64,000 nucleotides of DNA from Sulfuricella denitrificans (GCA_002632355.1 NSJJ01000003.1:1-64000), one strand, 5' to 3'. Positions 27,555-37,036 are shown, counted from the stretch's first letter. Notes: generated by a model not told the origin, from the letters alone. Made by a program: numbers and translations.

Positions 27555-28505
27555 ATGGCGTACGGCAGCATGATGGTTTTTACCGGCAATGCCAATCCAC
27601 GGCTTGCCGAAGAAGTGGTTAAGCACCTCAATATTCATCTTGGGCGCGCGGTCGTCGGGCGCTTCTCGGATGGCGAGGTGATGGTCGAGTTGCTCGAAAA
27701 CGTGCGTGGCAAAGACGTTTTCGTACTGCAATCCACCTGCATGCCAACCAACGACACACTAATGGAAGTGATGGTCATGGTGGACGCGCTGAAACGCGCA
27801 TCCGCTGGACGCATCACCGCCGCCATTCCCTACCTTGGCTATGCCCGCCAGGATCGCCGCCCGCGCTCTGCCCGCGTGGCAATTACCGCCAAAGTCGTGG
27901 CCAACATGCTGCAGAGCGTGGGGGTTGACCGGCTGCTGACCATGGATCTGCATTCAGATCAGATTCAGGGCTTTTTCGACATTCCGGTGGACAATGTTTA
28001 TTCCGCTCCAATTTTGTTGGGAGACATCTGGAAGCATGACCACAAGAACCTGATGGTGGTTTCGCCGGATGTGGGCGGCGTTGTGCGTGCACGCGCCCTG
28101 GCCAAGCGCCTGGAGTCGGATCTGGCGATCATTGACAAACGTCGCCCCAAGCCCAACGTGGCAAAGGTGATGCACATCATTGGCGACGTTTCGGGCCGCA
28201 CCTGTATCCTGATGGATGACCTGGTGGACACCGCCAACACGCTGTGCGAAGCAGCCTCTGCGCTCAAGGAACATGGTGCAGAACGGGTGCTGGCTTACTG
28301 TACCCACCCGGTCCTGTCCGGCAGTGCGATCGAACGGATCATGAATTCCCATCTCGACGAACTGGTGGTGACCGACACCATCCCGCTGCGCGAGGAAGCC
28401 AAACAGTGTGGCCGCATTCGTCAACTGTCGGTCGCCGAACTGATGGCCGAAACGATACGCAGAATCAGCAACGAGGACTCGGTCAGTTCCTTGTTCATGG
28501 AATAG
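27555..28505 (+). CDS. prs: Ribose-phosphate pyrophosphokinase
   Basis: A 316-residue enzyme that makes PRPP from ribose 5-phosphate and ATP for nucleotide, His and Trp synthesis. Motifs: [15 protein letters not shown], the divalent-cation site [19 protein letters not shown] (about 129-147), the flexible loop DKRRPKPN and the PRPP loop [15 protein letters not shown] (about 216-230). Standard length. It is followed by a double hairpin and rplY. Confidence 0.98.
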   Translation: MAYGSMMVFTGNANPRLAEEVVKHLNIHLGRAVVGRFSDGEVMVELLENVRGKDVFVLQSTCMPTNDTLMEVMVMVDALKRASAGRITAAIPYLGYARQDRRPRSARVAITAKVVANMLQSVGVDRLLTMDLHSDQIQGFFDIPVDNVYSAPILLGDIWKHDHKNLMVVSPDVGGVVRARALAKRLESDLAIIDKRRPKPNVAKVMHIIGDVSGRTCILMDDLVDTANTLCEAASALKEHGAERVLAYCTHPVLSGSAIERIMNSHLDELVVTDTIPLREEAKQCGRIRQLSVAELMAETIRRISNEDSVSSLFME

Positions 28506-28507
28506 TT

Positions 28508-28567
28508 GGCAAGCCGGCTCGGCCGGTTTGCCTGCTTGTAACACCGCCTGGTCGCGGGCGGTTTTTT
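28508..28567 (+). terminator. Double hairpin with T run between prs and rplY
   Basis: A first hairpin (GGCAAGCCGG against CCGGTTTGCC, 28508-28532) is followed by a second (CCGCC 28544-28548 with GGCGG 28557-28561) and TTTTTT. The second has intrinsic-terminator form; it probably limits read-through from prs into rplY. Confidence 0.7.
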
Positions 28568-28587
28568 GATAACTTTGGAGTAATGCA

Positions 28588-29196
28588 ATGACTATTGAAT
28601 TTAACGCAACCTTGCGCACGGTGCAGGGAACGGGTGCGAGCCGCCGTCTCCGCCATGCCGGCAGAACCCCTGCCATCGTCTATGGTAGCGGCGAGGAAGT
28701 CGTCGTGATCGAACTGGATCACAATGAAATCTATCATGCCCTGCGCCATGAGAGCTTCCACTCCTCCATTCTCACCATGAACCTGAATTCCAAAAAGGAA
28801 AAGGTTCTGTTGCGTGATTACCAGATGCACCCTTTCAAGCAGTTGGTGTTGCATGTCGATTTCCAGCGCGTCAATCCGAAACAGAAGATTCACATGAAAG
28901 TGCCGTTCCACTTCGTCAACGCCGATGTCGCACCGGGTGTGAAGCTGACAGGCAGTACCGTGAATCACGTCATGACGGAAGCTGATGTCAACTGCCTGCC
29001 CAAGGATCTTCCCGAATTCATCGAAGTGGATTTGTCCGGCCTGGCTGCAGGGCACTCCATCCATATGTCGGAAATCAAACTGCCCAAGGGTGTGGAATTC
29101 GTACAGCTGTCTCACGGCGATGATGCCGCAGTTGTTACCATTCCGACTCCACGCGGTGGCGCAACGGAAGTTGCGGGCGCAGAAGCCGCTTCCTGA
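28588..29196 (+). CDS. rplY: 50S ribosomal protein L25/general stress protein Ctc
   Basis: A 202-residue L25 protein of the long Ctc type. The N-terminal domain (about 1-95; [25 protein letters not shown]) binds 5S rRNA, and the C-terminal extension (96-190) has the TL5 beta domain ([13 protein letters not shown]). The tail is Ala/Gly-rich. GGAG sits just before the ATG. A terminator ends it, and pth follows, a common gene pair. Confidence 0.96.
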   Translation: MTIEFNATLRTVQGTGASRRLRHAGRTPAIVYGSGEEVVVIELDHNEIYHALRHESFHSSILTMNLNSKKEKVLLRDYQMHPFKQLVLHVDFQRVNPKQKIHMKVPFHFVNADVAPGVKLTGSTVNHVMTEADVNCLPKDLPEFIEVDLSGLAAGHSIHMSEIKLPKGVEFVQLSHGDDAAVVTIPTPRGGATEVAGAEAAS

Positions 29197-29221
29197 CCGG
29201 GCGCCTCTGGCGCTAAAATCG

Positions 29222-29255
29222 AAAAGCCCGTCATGTAGCATTGACGGGCTTTTTT
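29222..29255 (+). terminator. Terminator after rplY
   Basis: AAAAGCCCGTCA and TGACGGGCTTTT form a 12-bp stem around an eight-base loop, ending in a T run. It may work in both directions. Confidence 0.85.
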
Positions 29256-29275
29256 GTTAACAAGGAAAATACCTG

Positions 29276-29869
29276 ATGGCATCTGTTCGGTTGATCGTGG
29301 GACTCGGTAATCCGGGCCTGGAATACGAGGATACCCGCCACAACGCGGGATTCTGGTGGGTGGATCGTTTAGCTGCTGCTCGGGGCGCATCGCCCAATAT
29401 GGACAAGAAATTTCATGGCCAATCTGCTCGATTTCATCTTTCAGGACAAGAAGTCTGGCTGCTGAAGCCGGCTACATTCATGAATCGCAGTGGTCAGGCC
29501 GTAGGTGCTTTGTCCTCATTTTACAAAATCACTCCGGAAGAAATTCTGGTCATCCACGACGAGCTTGATTTGCCTCCGGGTGAGGCACGCCTCAAGAAAG
29601 GCGGTGGTCATGGCGGTCACAACGGCCTGCGCGACATCATCGCGCATCTTGGCACCGCTGATTTCTGGCGTCTGCGCCTGGGCATCGGGCACCCCGGCGA
29701 CAAATCCCAGGTTGCGGATTTCGTGCTGCACCCCGCACGGCGCGAAGAGCAGGAGTTGATCGACGCCGCTATTGAAAAAAGCCTGACTGTGTTGCCTCAA
29801 CTACTGTCAGGTGATTTTCCTGCTGCCATGCTCAAATTGCATACCAAGACGGCTAAAGCCGTGACATAA
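29276..29869 (+). CDS. pth: Peptidyl-tRNA hydrolase
   Basis: A 197-residue enzyme that releases peptides from tRNAs dropped by ribosomes. Motifs: [20 protein letters not shown] with catalytic His (about 23), [23 protein letters not shown] and [15 protein letters not shown]. Length is standard. In many betaproteobacteria ychF follows; here a short unknown gene does. Confidence 0.97.
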   Translation: MASVRLIVGLGNPGLEYEDTRHNAGFWWVDRLAAARGASPNMDKKFHGQSARFHLSGQEVWLLKPATFMNRSGQAVGALSSFYKITPEEILVIHDELDLPPGEARLKKGGGHGGHNGLRDIIAHLGTADFWRLRLGIGHPGDKSQVADFVLHPARREEQELIDAAIEKSLTVLPQLLSGDFPAAMLKLHTKTAKAVT

Positions 29870-29963
29870 AAATGGACAATTCATTCTTTTCCTGTCAACC
29901 GGGATTCAGGCCGCAGCGTTATTCGCTCCATGGTGGATTGCCACCGGACATTCAACGGAGGGT

Positions 29964-30251
29964 ATGATGGGCAGCCTTAGCAATGAATCCTTTGACGTTT
30001 TTCTGGATTCCCTGAAAAAAGCCGGCATTGAAATCAGCAATGAGCAGGAATTGCGTGAACGCCTCGCCGAGGCGCAGTGGTGGCGTTATGCTTTTACCAC
30101 CTTGGCATCGAATGGCCGGTCCATCGGCATCCGTTTCGAAGACCGCAATGCGGCATGCAACAAATCGGAAGTTTATCGTGCCTTTTCGGAATTCCAGTTT
30201 CCGGAAAATGCGGTAGCGATTTTCGATGCAAGCCTGAAAAGCCAGCACTGA
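29964..30251 (+). CDS. Small hypothetical protein
   Basis: A 95-residue soluble protein without a signal peptide or membrane segment. An N-terminal helical part (FDVFLDSLKKAGIEISNEQ) is followed by a stretch rich in Arg and aromatic residues. I recognise no family. GGAGG stands just before the paired ATGATG, and an intrinsic terminator follows, which supports expression as a separate unit. Confidence 0.65.
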   Translation: MMGSLSNESFDVFLDSLKKAGIEISNEQELRERLAEAQWWRYAFTTLASNGRSIGIRFEDRNAACNKSEVYRAFSEFQFPENAVAIFDASLKSQH

Positions 30252-30280
30252 TGTAACAGTCTGCAGATACGTGGTGCGAA

Positions 30281-30306
30281 GACCCGCTCCATGGCGGGTC
30301 TTTTTG
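30281..30306 (+). terminator. Terminator after the small hypothetical gene
   Basis: GACCCGC (30281-30287) pairs with GCGGGTC (30294-30300) across a six-base loop, followed by TTTTTG. Confidence 0.85.
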
Positions 30307-30367
30307 TTATGAGATAGACTGCGGTCCTGATGGATTTTTCCGATTACGGAGAGGCAAAAGGCTGCCA

Positions 30368-31093
30368 GTGAGCAAACAGACTCTGGACCGTATCCTGCAA
30401 TCGCAGGGTTTTGGCACCCGCAAGAGGTGCCGTCAACTGATCGCACACGGAGAGGTCACGATTGCTGGCGAAACCGTCATGGATTATCGTGTCAGTTTCG
30501 AAACCACCGGCCTGTCATTCAAGCTTTTTGATGAGGCGTGGGCTTGCCGTGAGCATGTCTATATCGCGCTGAATAAACCCGCCAATTTTGAATGTTCCAG
30601 AAAGGCCAGTCACCATCCAGGTGTGCTGAGCTTGCTGCCAGAGCAATTTACCTGGCGTGACGTGCAGCCGGTAGGGCGTCTCGATCATGACACTACCGGC
30701 CTGTTGCTGATGTCGGATGACGGACCTTTCATTCATGCCCAGTCTTCCCCGAAGCGACATGTACCGAAAGTTTATATTGCTGCCACGCATGATCCTGTTA
30801 CGCCGGAACTGATCGAACATCTGCTCTCCGGGGTACAGCTCCATGACGAACCCGCGCCGCTGGCGGCAGTGAGTTGCCGTGCGCTGGATAGGCATCACCT
30901 TGAAATCGTTCTGGAACAGGGCAAGTACCATCAGGTCAAACGTATGTTGGCGGCGGCGGGCAATCACTGTAGCGCCTTGCAGCGCTCGGCCATCGGTCTC
31001 TTGACACTGGAATCTCTCGGACTGAAAGAAGGTGAGTGGTGCTATCTGGAAGAAGATCAACGCAACTTGCTGGTGCCTGGGACATCAGGCTGA
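30368..31093 (+). CDS. rsuA: 16S rRNA pseudouridine synthase RsuA
   Basis: A 241-residue RsuA-family enzyme; E. coli RsuA makes pseudouridine 516 in 16S rRNA. An S4 domain (LDRILQSQGFGTRKRCRQLI, residues 6-25) precedes the catalytic domain with the GRLDHDTTGLLLMSDDG motif (Asp about 103) and YHQVKRMLAAAGNHC near the C terminus. GTG start behind GGAG. RluE/RluF-type relatives cannot be fully excluded, but length and motifs fit RsuA. Confidence 0.88.
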   Translation: MSKQTLDRILQSQGFGTRKRCRQLIAHGEVTIAGETVMDYRVSFETTGLSFKLFDEAWACREHVYIALNKPANFECSRKASHHPGVLSLLPEQFTWRDVQPVGRLDHDTTGLLLMSDDGPFIHAQSSPKRHVPKVYIAATHDPVTPELIEHLLSGVQLHDEPAPLAAVSCRALDRHHLEIVLEQGKYHQVKRMLAAAGNHCSALQRSAIGLLTLESLGLKEGEWCYLEEDQRNLLVPGTSG

Positions 31094-31198
31094 CACTTCC
31101 ATCTCAGGTGATTGTCATGTGGATAAAAATCATATATTCTCATTTAAAACAATCTGTTGTTGACGTTGTGTCATGTATCCAGAAAGAAAGGCGGAGAG

Positions 31199-31423
31199 AT
31201 GTCAGGTAGCAACAAAACAAGGTCAGGTCGGGACCGTCGCAACCACGACGAGGGGCCTCCCGGTGGGTGGAAAGAACGCAGGCGAAACCCGGAACGCAGA
31301 ATGCCGGAAGTAGAGGAAATTTCCATCGCCGAATTCAAACGTCTGATGTCCTCGAATATTCTGCCAGGCGAAAATGCCACAGAACAAGCGATTTTCGATT
31401 GGGGTGAGGTCAGGAAGCTTTAA
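31199..31423 (+). CDS. Small charged hypothetical protein
   Basis: A 74-residue protein, strongly basic in its first half (SGRDRRNHDE, KERRRNPERRMPEVEE) and acidic afterwards. No family recognised. The ATG at 31199 follows AGGCGGAGAG, so the upstream TTG (31157) is not needed. Its repeated ERR/DRR pattern resembles short regulator-like or membrane-periphery peptides in betaproteobacteria, but nothing shows its role. Confidence 0.6.
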   Translation: MSGSNKTRSGRDRRNHDEGPPGGWKERRRNPERRMPEVEEISIAEFKRLMSSNILPGENATEQAIFDWGEVRKL

Positions 31424-31483
31424 TTGCGCTATAAGCGCAAGCTCCCTTGTCACCTCACCATTGTCAGGAACTGGGTTGTGAGC

Positions 31484-32332
31484 TTACTTCTTGCCAAGCA
31501 TGCTTTGCACGGTTTGCATGATATCCGCGGGCAGCACCACAGTTTTGCTATTGGGCGACGAGGCCAGTTCACGCATGGCCTGGATGTATTTTTCGCCCAG
31601 CAGGTAGTAGGCAGGAAATTCCCGGTCCGGGATGGCTTCGGTGACCTTGCGGATGGCTTCGGCAGCGCCCTGCGCCATGGTGATCTGGGCGGCGGCGTCG
31701 CGCTTGGCTGATTCAAGACGGGCTTCGGCTTCAAGAATGGCCGCCTGTTTGTCGCCTTCCGCCTTGGTTACGGTGGCTTTCCTTTCCCGTTCTGCCGCTG
31801 CCTGACGTTCCATGGAGTCCTGCATCGAGCGAGAGGGTTTGATGTCCTGGATTTCCACCGATTTCAGCGTCAGTCCCCAGTCTGCCACGTCATCTGAAAT
31901 CGACTCCTTGAGGCGAACTTTAATCTGTTCCCGTGAGGATAGCGCCTGATCCAGTTCCATTTCGCCGACGATGGAGCGTAAAGTGGTCTGGATCATATTG
32001 ACGATGGCCAATTCAAAGCTGGTGACGCCATACACGGCGTTCTGCGTATCCGTTACCTTGACGAAGGCGATGGCGTTGACGACCAGCACCGCGTTGTCCT
32101 TGGTGATGACTTCCTGCTGCGGGATATCGAGGATCAGATCCTTGGTGGGCACCTTGTAGGCCACGCGGTCAATGTAGGGAATGATGATGTGCAGACCGGG
32201 CAGCATGGTGGTGTGGTACTTGCCGAGGCGTTCCACTACCCATTCTTCGCCCTGCGGCACGATGCGCACGCCCTTGGCCACGGTAATGGCGACAAAGATG
32301 AAAAATACAAATGCCAGAAAGGTGAGTTCCAT
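31484..32332 (-). CDS. SPFH/stomatin-family membrane protein
   Basis: A 282-residue membrane-anchored prohibitin-homology protein, like QmcA/YbbK. An N-terminal helix (about 1-20) is followed by GEEWVVERLGKYHTTMLPGLHIIIPYIDRV and a band-7 domain, and then a coiled coil (AAAERERKATVTKAEGDKQA, about 180-225). Such proteins form large oligomers and organise membrane microdomains or FtsH-type proteases. It is encoded after an NfeD-like protein, its usual partner, nine bases away. Confidence 0.92.
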   Translation of the reverse strand: MELTFLAFVFFIFVAITVAKGVRIVPQGEEWVVERLGKYHTTMLPGLHIIIPYIDRVAYKVPTKDLILDIPQQEVITKDNAVLVVNAIAFVKVTDTQNAVYGVTSFELAIVNMIQTTLRSIVGEMELDQALSSREQIKVRLKESISDDVADWGLTLKSVEIQDIKPSRSMQDSMERQAAAERERKATVTKAEGDKQAAILEAEARLESAKRDAAAQITMAQGAAEAIRKVTEAIPDREFPAYYLLGEKYIQAMRELASSPNSKTVVLPADIMQTVQSMLGKK

Positions 32333-32341
32333 TGCCTGCTC

Positions 32342-32779
32342 CTATTTTTTCGAAACTTTGAGGGTCTGTCCCATGACGTCGACGATGCGTGCCCGTTCCC
32401 CTGCGGGAATAGTTTCATCGGCGATAACCGGCCAGGTGTCCGAGCCCAGGATGGGCTTCTGGAAACGGATCTGGCCTTTGTTCAACTCCGTTACCTCGCG
32501 GATGATCATACCGGTTTCGCCCAGAAACGCTTCCTTGGAGAGGCCGGATTTGGTGCGGTCCGGGTTCTTGAAGTAGCGCATCCACAGGAACACCATGGCG
32601 CCGGAGGCAATGGCCCACAAGGTGAACTGGGTTGCCAGCGAAATGGGCATCAGCAGCACGAGTATACCCACCAGCAATGCGCCCAGCCCGAACCAGATGA
32701 TAAAGAAGGAGGGAATGGCCAGTTCCAGCAGAATCAGCAACAAGCCACCCGCAATCCAGTGCCACCATGCGATTTCCAT
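32342..32779 (-). CDS. NfeD-like membrane protein
   Basis: A 145-residue protein with hydrophobic helices in the first 75 residues (WIAGGLLLILLELAIPSFFI, ATQFTLWAIASGAMVFLWM) and a C-terminal OB-fold domain of NfeD type (GETGMIIREV, GSDTWPVIADE). NfeD proteins work with stomatins. I chose the ATG at 32779 (MEIAWWHWIAGG) because it begins at the membrane segment; the reading frame stays open far upstream but that part is the antisense shadow of apaH. Confidence 0.9.
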   Translation of the reverse strand: MEIAWWHWIAGGLLLILLELAIPSFFIIWFGLGALLVGILVLLMPISLATQFTLWAIASGAMVFLWMRYFKNPDRTKSGLSKEAFLGETGMIIREVTELNKGQIRFQKPILGSDTWPVIADETIPAGERARIVDVMGQTLKVSKK

Positions 32780-32827
32780 TGCGTCCTCCGGTAGAATATC
32801 GCTACACATTAACAAAAAACAGACCTT

Positions 32828-33655
32828 ATGCCCACTTATGCCATCGGCGACCTGCAGGGGTGCCACGCCGCGCTTGAAAAACTGCTTGAGCACATTGAGT
32901 TCGATGCGAAGAAGGACAAGATCTGGCTGGTCGGCGACCTGATCAATCGCGGTACCGGTTCTCTTGCTGTTCTGCGCTGGGCAATGGGGCTGGGCGATGC
33001 GCTGGTCACGGTACTGGGCAATCACGATCTGCACACCCTGGCCGTGGCGGAAGGGTTTGTGCCATTGCACCGCAGCGATACTATCCAGGATGTGCTGCAG
33101 GCGCCCGACCGGGTTGAGCTGCTGAACTGGCTGCGCCAGCAGCCGCTGGCTTACCGTGAAGGCGAATATTTCCTGGTGCATGCCGGCCTTTTGCCGCAAT
33201 GGACGCCGGAACAGGCCCTGGCGCTGGCAGGTGAAGTCGAAACGGTATTGCGCGGAAAGAAGTACCGCGATTTTCTTGAGCATATGTACGGCAACGAGCC
33301 GCGCCGCTGGCGTGACGATCTGCGTGGCAAGAACCGCTTGCGGTTGATTACCAATGCAATGAGCCGTTTGCGTTTCTGCACCGCAGACGGAAAAATCGAA
33401 TTTTCCCACAAGGGGGCGCTCGGTAGCCAGCCTGAGGAACTGATGCCATGGTTCGATGTGCCTGGTCGGGCCAGCCAGGGGGTGACCGTGATATTTGGCC
33501 ACTGGTCGGCGCTGGGGCTGATGCAGCGGCCCAATCTGGTGGCGCTCGATAGCGGTTGTCTGTGGAGCGGGGCGCTTACTGCGCTGCGGCTTGAGGATCG
33601 TCAGGTGTTCCAGGTGTCCTGTGCAGGTTTGCCAGGTTCAAAGCGCTGGAAATAG
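32828..33655 (+). CDS. apaH: Bis(5'-nucleosyl)-tetraphosphatase (symmetrical)
   Basis: A 275-residue metallophosphatase that splits Ap4A to two ADP. Motifs: MPTYAIGDLQGCHAALEKLL, the second site LVGDLINRGTGSL (about 36-48), GNHDLH and HAGLLPQW, followed by FGHWSALG near 220. Length fits. Its last 80 bases are antiparallel to the 3' end of plsC. Confidence 0.96.
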   Translation: MPTYAIGDLQGCHAALEKLLEHIEFDAKKDKIWLVGDLINRGTGSLAVLRWAMGLGDALVTVLGNHDLHTLAVAEGFVPLHRSDTIQDVLQAPDRVELLNWLRQQPLAYREGEYFLVHAGLLPQWTPEQALALAGEVETVLRGKKYRDFLEHMYGNEPRRWRDDLRGKNRLRLITNAMSRLRFCTADGKIEFSHKGALGSQPEELMPWFDVPGRASQGVTVIFGHWSALGLMQRPNLVALDSGCLWSGALTALRLEDRQVFQVSCAGLPGSKRWK

Positions 33656-34385
33656 CTGACTCCGCTTGCCGTGCCAGTTCGCGGCGGGATTTTCCGCGGC
33701 AGGGTATGGGCTCGAGAAACCGCACTTCGGCCCGGATCTCGCGCTGCGACAGGATGTTGCGCAGGGAGTCCAGCATCGACATGTCGTCAAAGTAGGCGGC
33801 CAGGGTGTTGATGCCGCCATCGGGGCTGGGGTAGCGAATCGCGACCGGGCGCAGTTCCGCACCCGCGTCGATGGCCGGCTGCAGCAGGGATGCAAGAAAG
33901 GGGCGCAGGCGGGTACCATCTGTCGTGGTGCCTTCGGGAAAGAAAGCCACACAATCTCCGTTGTCCAGCGCGATGCCTATGGCGTTGTTGATGCGTGCCG
34001 CATCGCGCCGTTTTTCCCGTTCCAGAAACAGCGTTCCCGTTACTTGCGCCAGCCAGCCGATCACCGGCCAGTTGCGAACCTCGGCTTTGGATACGAAGCG
34101 CACCGGGCGTGCTGCGTTGAGCAGATAAATGTCGAGCCAGGATATGTGGTTGGCAACCACCATCGCCTTGCTGCTGGAATCATCCAGCGGCGTGCCGTGA
34201 ATCATGAGCCTGATTCCAAGCAGCACCAGAAGACTGCGCGACCATTCCCTGATAAGCGCCAGACGCAAACGCGGGGTGCTCCATGGCACGATAATGGCGG
34301 CGGTCAGCAATCCGCGCAGAATGTGCAACGCGAGACGGAGCGAGCGCCATGTGCGTGTCGGCAGGGAGGTGGGGCGAAAACTCAC
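33576..34385 (-). CDS. plsC: 1-acyl-sn-glycerol-3-phosphate acyltransferase
   Basis: A 269-residue membrane-associated acyltransferase that makes phosphatidate. The HxxxxD motif is NHISWLD (about 79-85), with FPEGTTTDGTRL (about 150-161) as block III. A hydrophobic helix near 20-35 anchors it. GTG start overlapping the stop of the PfkB-family gene (GTGA). The C-terminal tail (about 26 residues) lies over the 3' end of apaH on the other strand. Several PlsC paralogues usually occur, so the exact acyl specificity is unknown. Confidence 0.88.
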   Translation of the reverse strand: MSFRPTSLPTRTWRSLRLALHILRGLLTAAIIVPWSTPRLRLALIREWSRSLLVLLGIRLMIHGTPLDDSSSKAMVVANHISWLDIYLLNAARPVRFVSKAEVRNWPVIGWLAQVTGTLFLEREKRRDAARINNAIGIALDNGDCVAFFPEGTTTDGTRLRPFLASLLQPAIDAGAELRPVAIRYPSPDGGINTLAAYFDDMSMLDSLRNILSQREIRAEVRFLEPIPCRGKSRRELARQAESAISSALNLANLHRTPGTPDDPQAAAQ

Positions 34386-35317
34386 TCCAGATTCGTGCCG
34401 AACTGCTCACGGTAGCGGTTGATGATTTCATCCCGGGAATGGGCGTGATTCTGTCCGCCGCGGCTGGCAATCTTGAGCGCGCCCATGAGCGCAGCCAGGC
34501 GTCCGGTGGTTTGCCAGTCCATGTCGTTGACGATGCCATAGAGCAGTCCGGCACGGTAGGCGTCGCCGCAGCCGGTTGGGTCGATGACCTGTTCCGCCTG
34601 CACGCAGGGGATTTCCTGGACTTTGCCGTCGCTGTAGATCATCGAACCTTTGGCGCCCAGCGTGACAATCAGGGCGCGCACGTTTTGTGCCAGTTGTTCC
34701 AGGCTTTTGCCGGTGCGTTCCTGCAGCAGCTTGGCCTCATAGTCGTTGAGGGCGACGTAATCCGCCAGGCCGACGAAGTGCATCAGTTCCTCGCCGTTGA
34801 ACATGGGCAGGCCCTGGCCTGGATCGAAGACGAAAGGCACGCCTTTTTCGTGGAACTCGCGCGCATGCTGCAGCATGCCATCGCGACCATCGGGCGCAAC
34901 GATGCCCAGTGCGACGTTGCTGGCATCATGTACATGGTTGTGGTGCGAGAAGCTCATCGCGCCGGGGTGGAAGGCGGTGATCTGGTTGTCGTCCAGGTCG
35001 GTGGTAATGAAGGCCTGCGCGGTATAGGAGCCGGGGGCGCGGCGCACGTGGGTCTGTGCCAGCCCCAGACTTTCCAGACGCTGGGCATAAGGCTCGAAGT
35101 CATCGCCGATGGTGGCCATGATGAGGGGTTTTCCATTCAGCAGCTTGAGGTTGTAGGCGATGTTGCCGGCGCAGCCGCCGAACTCGCGCCGCATTTCCGG
35201 CACCAGAAAGGCGACGTTGAGAATGTGGATCTGTTCCGGCAGGATGTGGTTCTTGAACTGGTCGGGAAACACCATAATGCTGTCGTAGGCCAGCGAGCCG
35301 CAAATCAATGTGTTCAT
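34382..35317 (-). CDS. PfkB-family carbohydrate/nucleoside kinase
   Basis: A 311-residue ribokinase-superfamily kinase. It has MNTLICGSLAYDSIMVF at the N terminus, GGCAGNIAYNL (about 37-47), the middle VTLGAKGSMIYS and the C-terminal PfkB signature DPTGCGDAYRAGLLYG (about 242-257) with catalytic Asp. Adenosine kinase-like members look similar, so the substrate (adenosine or a sugar) is not fixed by sequence. The ATG at 35317 lies 13 bases after coaX. Confidence 0.88.
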   Translation of the reverse strand: MNTLICGSLAYDSIMVFPDQFKNHILPEQIHILNVAFLVPEMRREFGGCAGNIAYNLKLLNGKPLIMATIGDDFEPYAQRLESLGLAQTHVRRAPGSYTAQAFITTDLDDNQITAFHPGAMSFSHHNHVHDASNVALGIVAPDGRDGMLQHAREFHEKGVPFVFDPGQGLPMFNGEELMHFVGLADYVALNDYEAKLLQERTGKSLEQLAQNVRALIVTLGAKGSMIYSDGKVQEIPCVQAEQVIDPTGCGDAYRAGLLYGIVNDMDWQTTGRLAALMGALKIASRGGQNHAHSRDEIINRYREQFGTNLE

Positions 35318-35330
35318 TTGTTGTGTTCTC

Positions 35331-36047
35331 TCACGTTTCAAGGGCAATCCGCAGCAAACCTTCCAGCACAAGCTGTTCGGCTTTTTGGGCGGGAATATTG
35401 AGCAAAGGCAGCAGGATATCCGCATCCCCGCCGCTGATCAAACACAACGGGCGCTCGACAAGCTGCCTGAAGCCGCGCTCCACCGCACCGGCAATGGCGT
35501 TTGTCGCGCCGCTCATCATGGCGTCCGGGGTGTTGCAGGGGAAGTCGTGGATTTTTCCGTCCTGCCGCACCAGCCCTGCCGTGTTGTGTGCCAGGGTGTC
35601 CAGCATCAGCCCGAGCCCGGGCATGATCATGCCACCGCGGAAATGGCCGTCTGCACCGAGCGTGTCGATCGTGACAGCGGTGCCGCTCTGCACCACCAGC
35701 ACATCGCGTTCCGGGTAGAAGTGGCGCGCGGCGATCAGCGCCGCCCAGCGGTCGCTACCGAGCTGTTGCGGGGAGGTATAGCCGTTGCTCACGCCGCACT
35801 GGGATGATTGTGAACGGATGAACAGGGGGAAAACGCCCCAATGCTGGCAGGCGCTGGTGATGGTGAGTTCGGTTGTGGGGCCTGCGACGTTCGAAACAAT
35901 GATCCCATCCGGAGGCGTCAGGTCTGCCCATTGCGCTTTCAATTGCGGCTGCGAGGTTGGCGTCCAGCCCGTCTCCTGCCATGCCTCGTGCTCATGACGA
36001 GCCCATTTGATGCGGGTGTTGCCGGCATCCACGGCAAGAATGTTCAT
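35331..36047 (-). CDS. coaX: Type III pantothenate kinase
   Basis: A 238-residue ASKHA-fold kinase, the first step of coenzyme A synthesis. Phosphate loops are MNILAVDAGNTRIKWA and, further on, QLGSDRWAALIAA (about 94-106) and VVQSGTAVTIDTLGADGHFRGG (cut here: VVQSGTAVTIDTLG, about 115-128). The ATG at 36047 overlaps the birA stop (ATGA), which fixes the start against a longer frame. Fused or adjacent to birA as in many betaproteobacteria. Confidence 0.93.
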   Translation of the reverse strand: MNILAVDAGNTRIKWARHEHEAWQETGWTPTSQPQLKAQWADLTPPDGIIVSNVAGPTTELTITSACQHWGVFPLFIRSQSSQCGVSNGYTSPQQLGSDRWAALIAARHFYPERDVLVVQSGTAVTIDTLGADGHFRGGMIMPGLGLMLDTLAHNTAGLVRQDGKIHDFPCNTPDAMMSGATNAIAGAVERGFRQLVERPLCLISGGDADILLPLLNIPAQKAEQLVLEGLLRIALET

Positions 36048-37021
36048 GCACCGCTCCGCATGCTGATTTCGCCGGCGGTGAAGCGCCGCTCCCCATTTGC
36101 GCCGCGCACCAGCAATGCGCCATCCTCTGCCACGCCCGTTACCGTGCCGTGGTATTCGCTGCCGTCGGGCAGCAGCATGCATACCGGCCGGTTTTGATAA
36201 AAATGATGACGGCTCCATTCCTCGCGCAGTCTGCCGAAACCCTCATTTTCAAACTGCAGCAGCACGTCGCTGAGATGATTCAGGATCAGCGCCAGCAGAT
36301 GATTGCGGTCGGGCAAACCGGACTTGATTGCAGCAATGTCGGTGGCCGCCTGATCAATATGGGCTCTGGTCTGCCCGCTAAGTTTCAGGTTGAGGCCGAT
36401 GCCGATCACGGCGGCGCTGGGGCCGAGCATGTCGCCTTGCAGTTCGATCAGGATGCCGGCAAGTTTTTGTTCGTCATGCAGTACGTCGTTCGGCCACTTA
36501 AGCCGGGTATCGCGGATTCCCGTCTGCTCCAGTGCGCGCATGATCGCCACGCCAACGGCCAGACTGAGGCCAGACAGGGCGCTTGCTCCCTGGTTGAAAC
36601 GCCACAGTAGAGAAAAGGTCAGACTTCCCCCGAGGCTGGTGTGCCATGTCCGTCCGCGCCGGCCGCGCCCTTGCGTTTGCAGTTCAACTGCTAGGCAACT
36701 GCCGTGTTCTGCGCCCAGCGCGGCTTTTTGCATCAGGATGCGGTTGCTGGAGTCCGCAGTTTCTACCACTTCAAGCTGGATGAGGCGGGCCTTGCAGCCA
36801 AGTGCGGCAAGAATTTCGTCACGGTTCAGCCAGTGCACCGCTTCGGCCAGGCGATAACCGCGTCCCGGCAGGCGAAACACCTGGATGCCGTACTGGTCCA
36901 GGTCCTGCAGCGCCTGCCAGACAGAGCCGCGTGAAATACCGAGCTGGCGTGCAATGGCTTCCCCCGAGCTGAATTCGCTGCTGGAAAGCTGACGTAATAC
37001 AGAGAAGGTGAGTGCTTTCAC
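36044..37021 (-). CDS. birA: Bifunctional biotin ligase/biotin operon repressor
   Basis: A 325-residue protein with an N-terminal winged helix (GEAIARQLGISRGSVWQAL, about 20-38) for DNA binding and a biotin-protein ligase core: GRGRRGRTWHTSLGGSL (about 118-134), LKWPNDVLHDEQKLAGILIE and the C-terminal SH3-like part. It biotinylates acetyl-CoA carboxylase and represses biotin genes. GTG start. Same-strand neighbour of coaX and a conserved hypothetical gene. Confidence 0.95.
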   Translation of the reverse strand: MKALTFSVLRQLSSSEFSSGEAIARQLGISRGSVWQALQDLDQYGIQVFRLPGRGYRLAEAVHWLNRDEILAALGCKARLIQLEVVETADSSNRILMQKAALGAEHGSCLAVELQTQGRGRRGRTWHTSLGGSLTFSLLWRFNQGASALSGLSLAVGVAIMRALEQTGIRDTRLKWPNDVLHDEQKLAGILIELQGDMLGPSAAVIGIGLNLKLSGQTRAHIDQAATDIAAIKSGLPDRNHLLALILNHLSDVLLQFENEGFGRLREEWSRHHFYQNRPVCMLLPDGSEYHGTVTGVAEDGALLVRGANGERRFTAGEISMRSGA

Positions 37022-37036
37022 GCGTGGCCAAAGACC

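Noticed and set aside
32780-33502. Upstream extension of the NfeD-like gene
   Set aside because: The extension is antisense to apaH; family similarity starts at the ATG 32779.
34349-35401. 350-codon plus-strand frame over the PfkB kinase
   Set aside because: The minus-strand kinase has full family motifs; the plus-strand frame has none.
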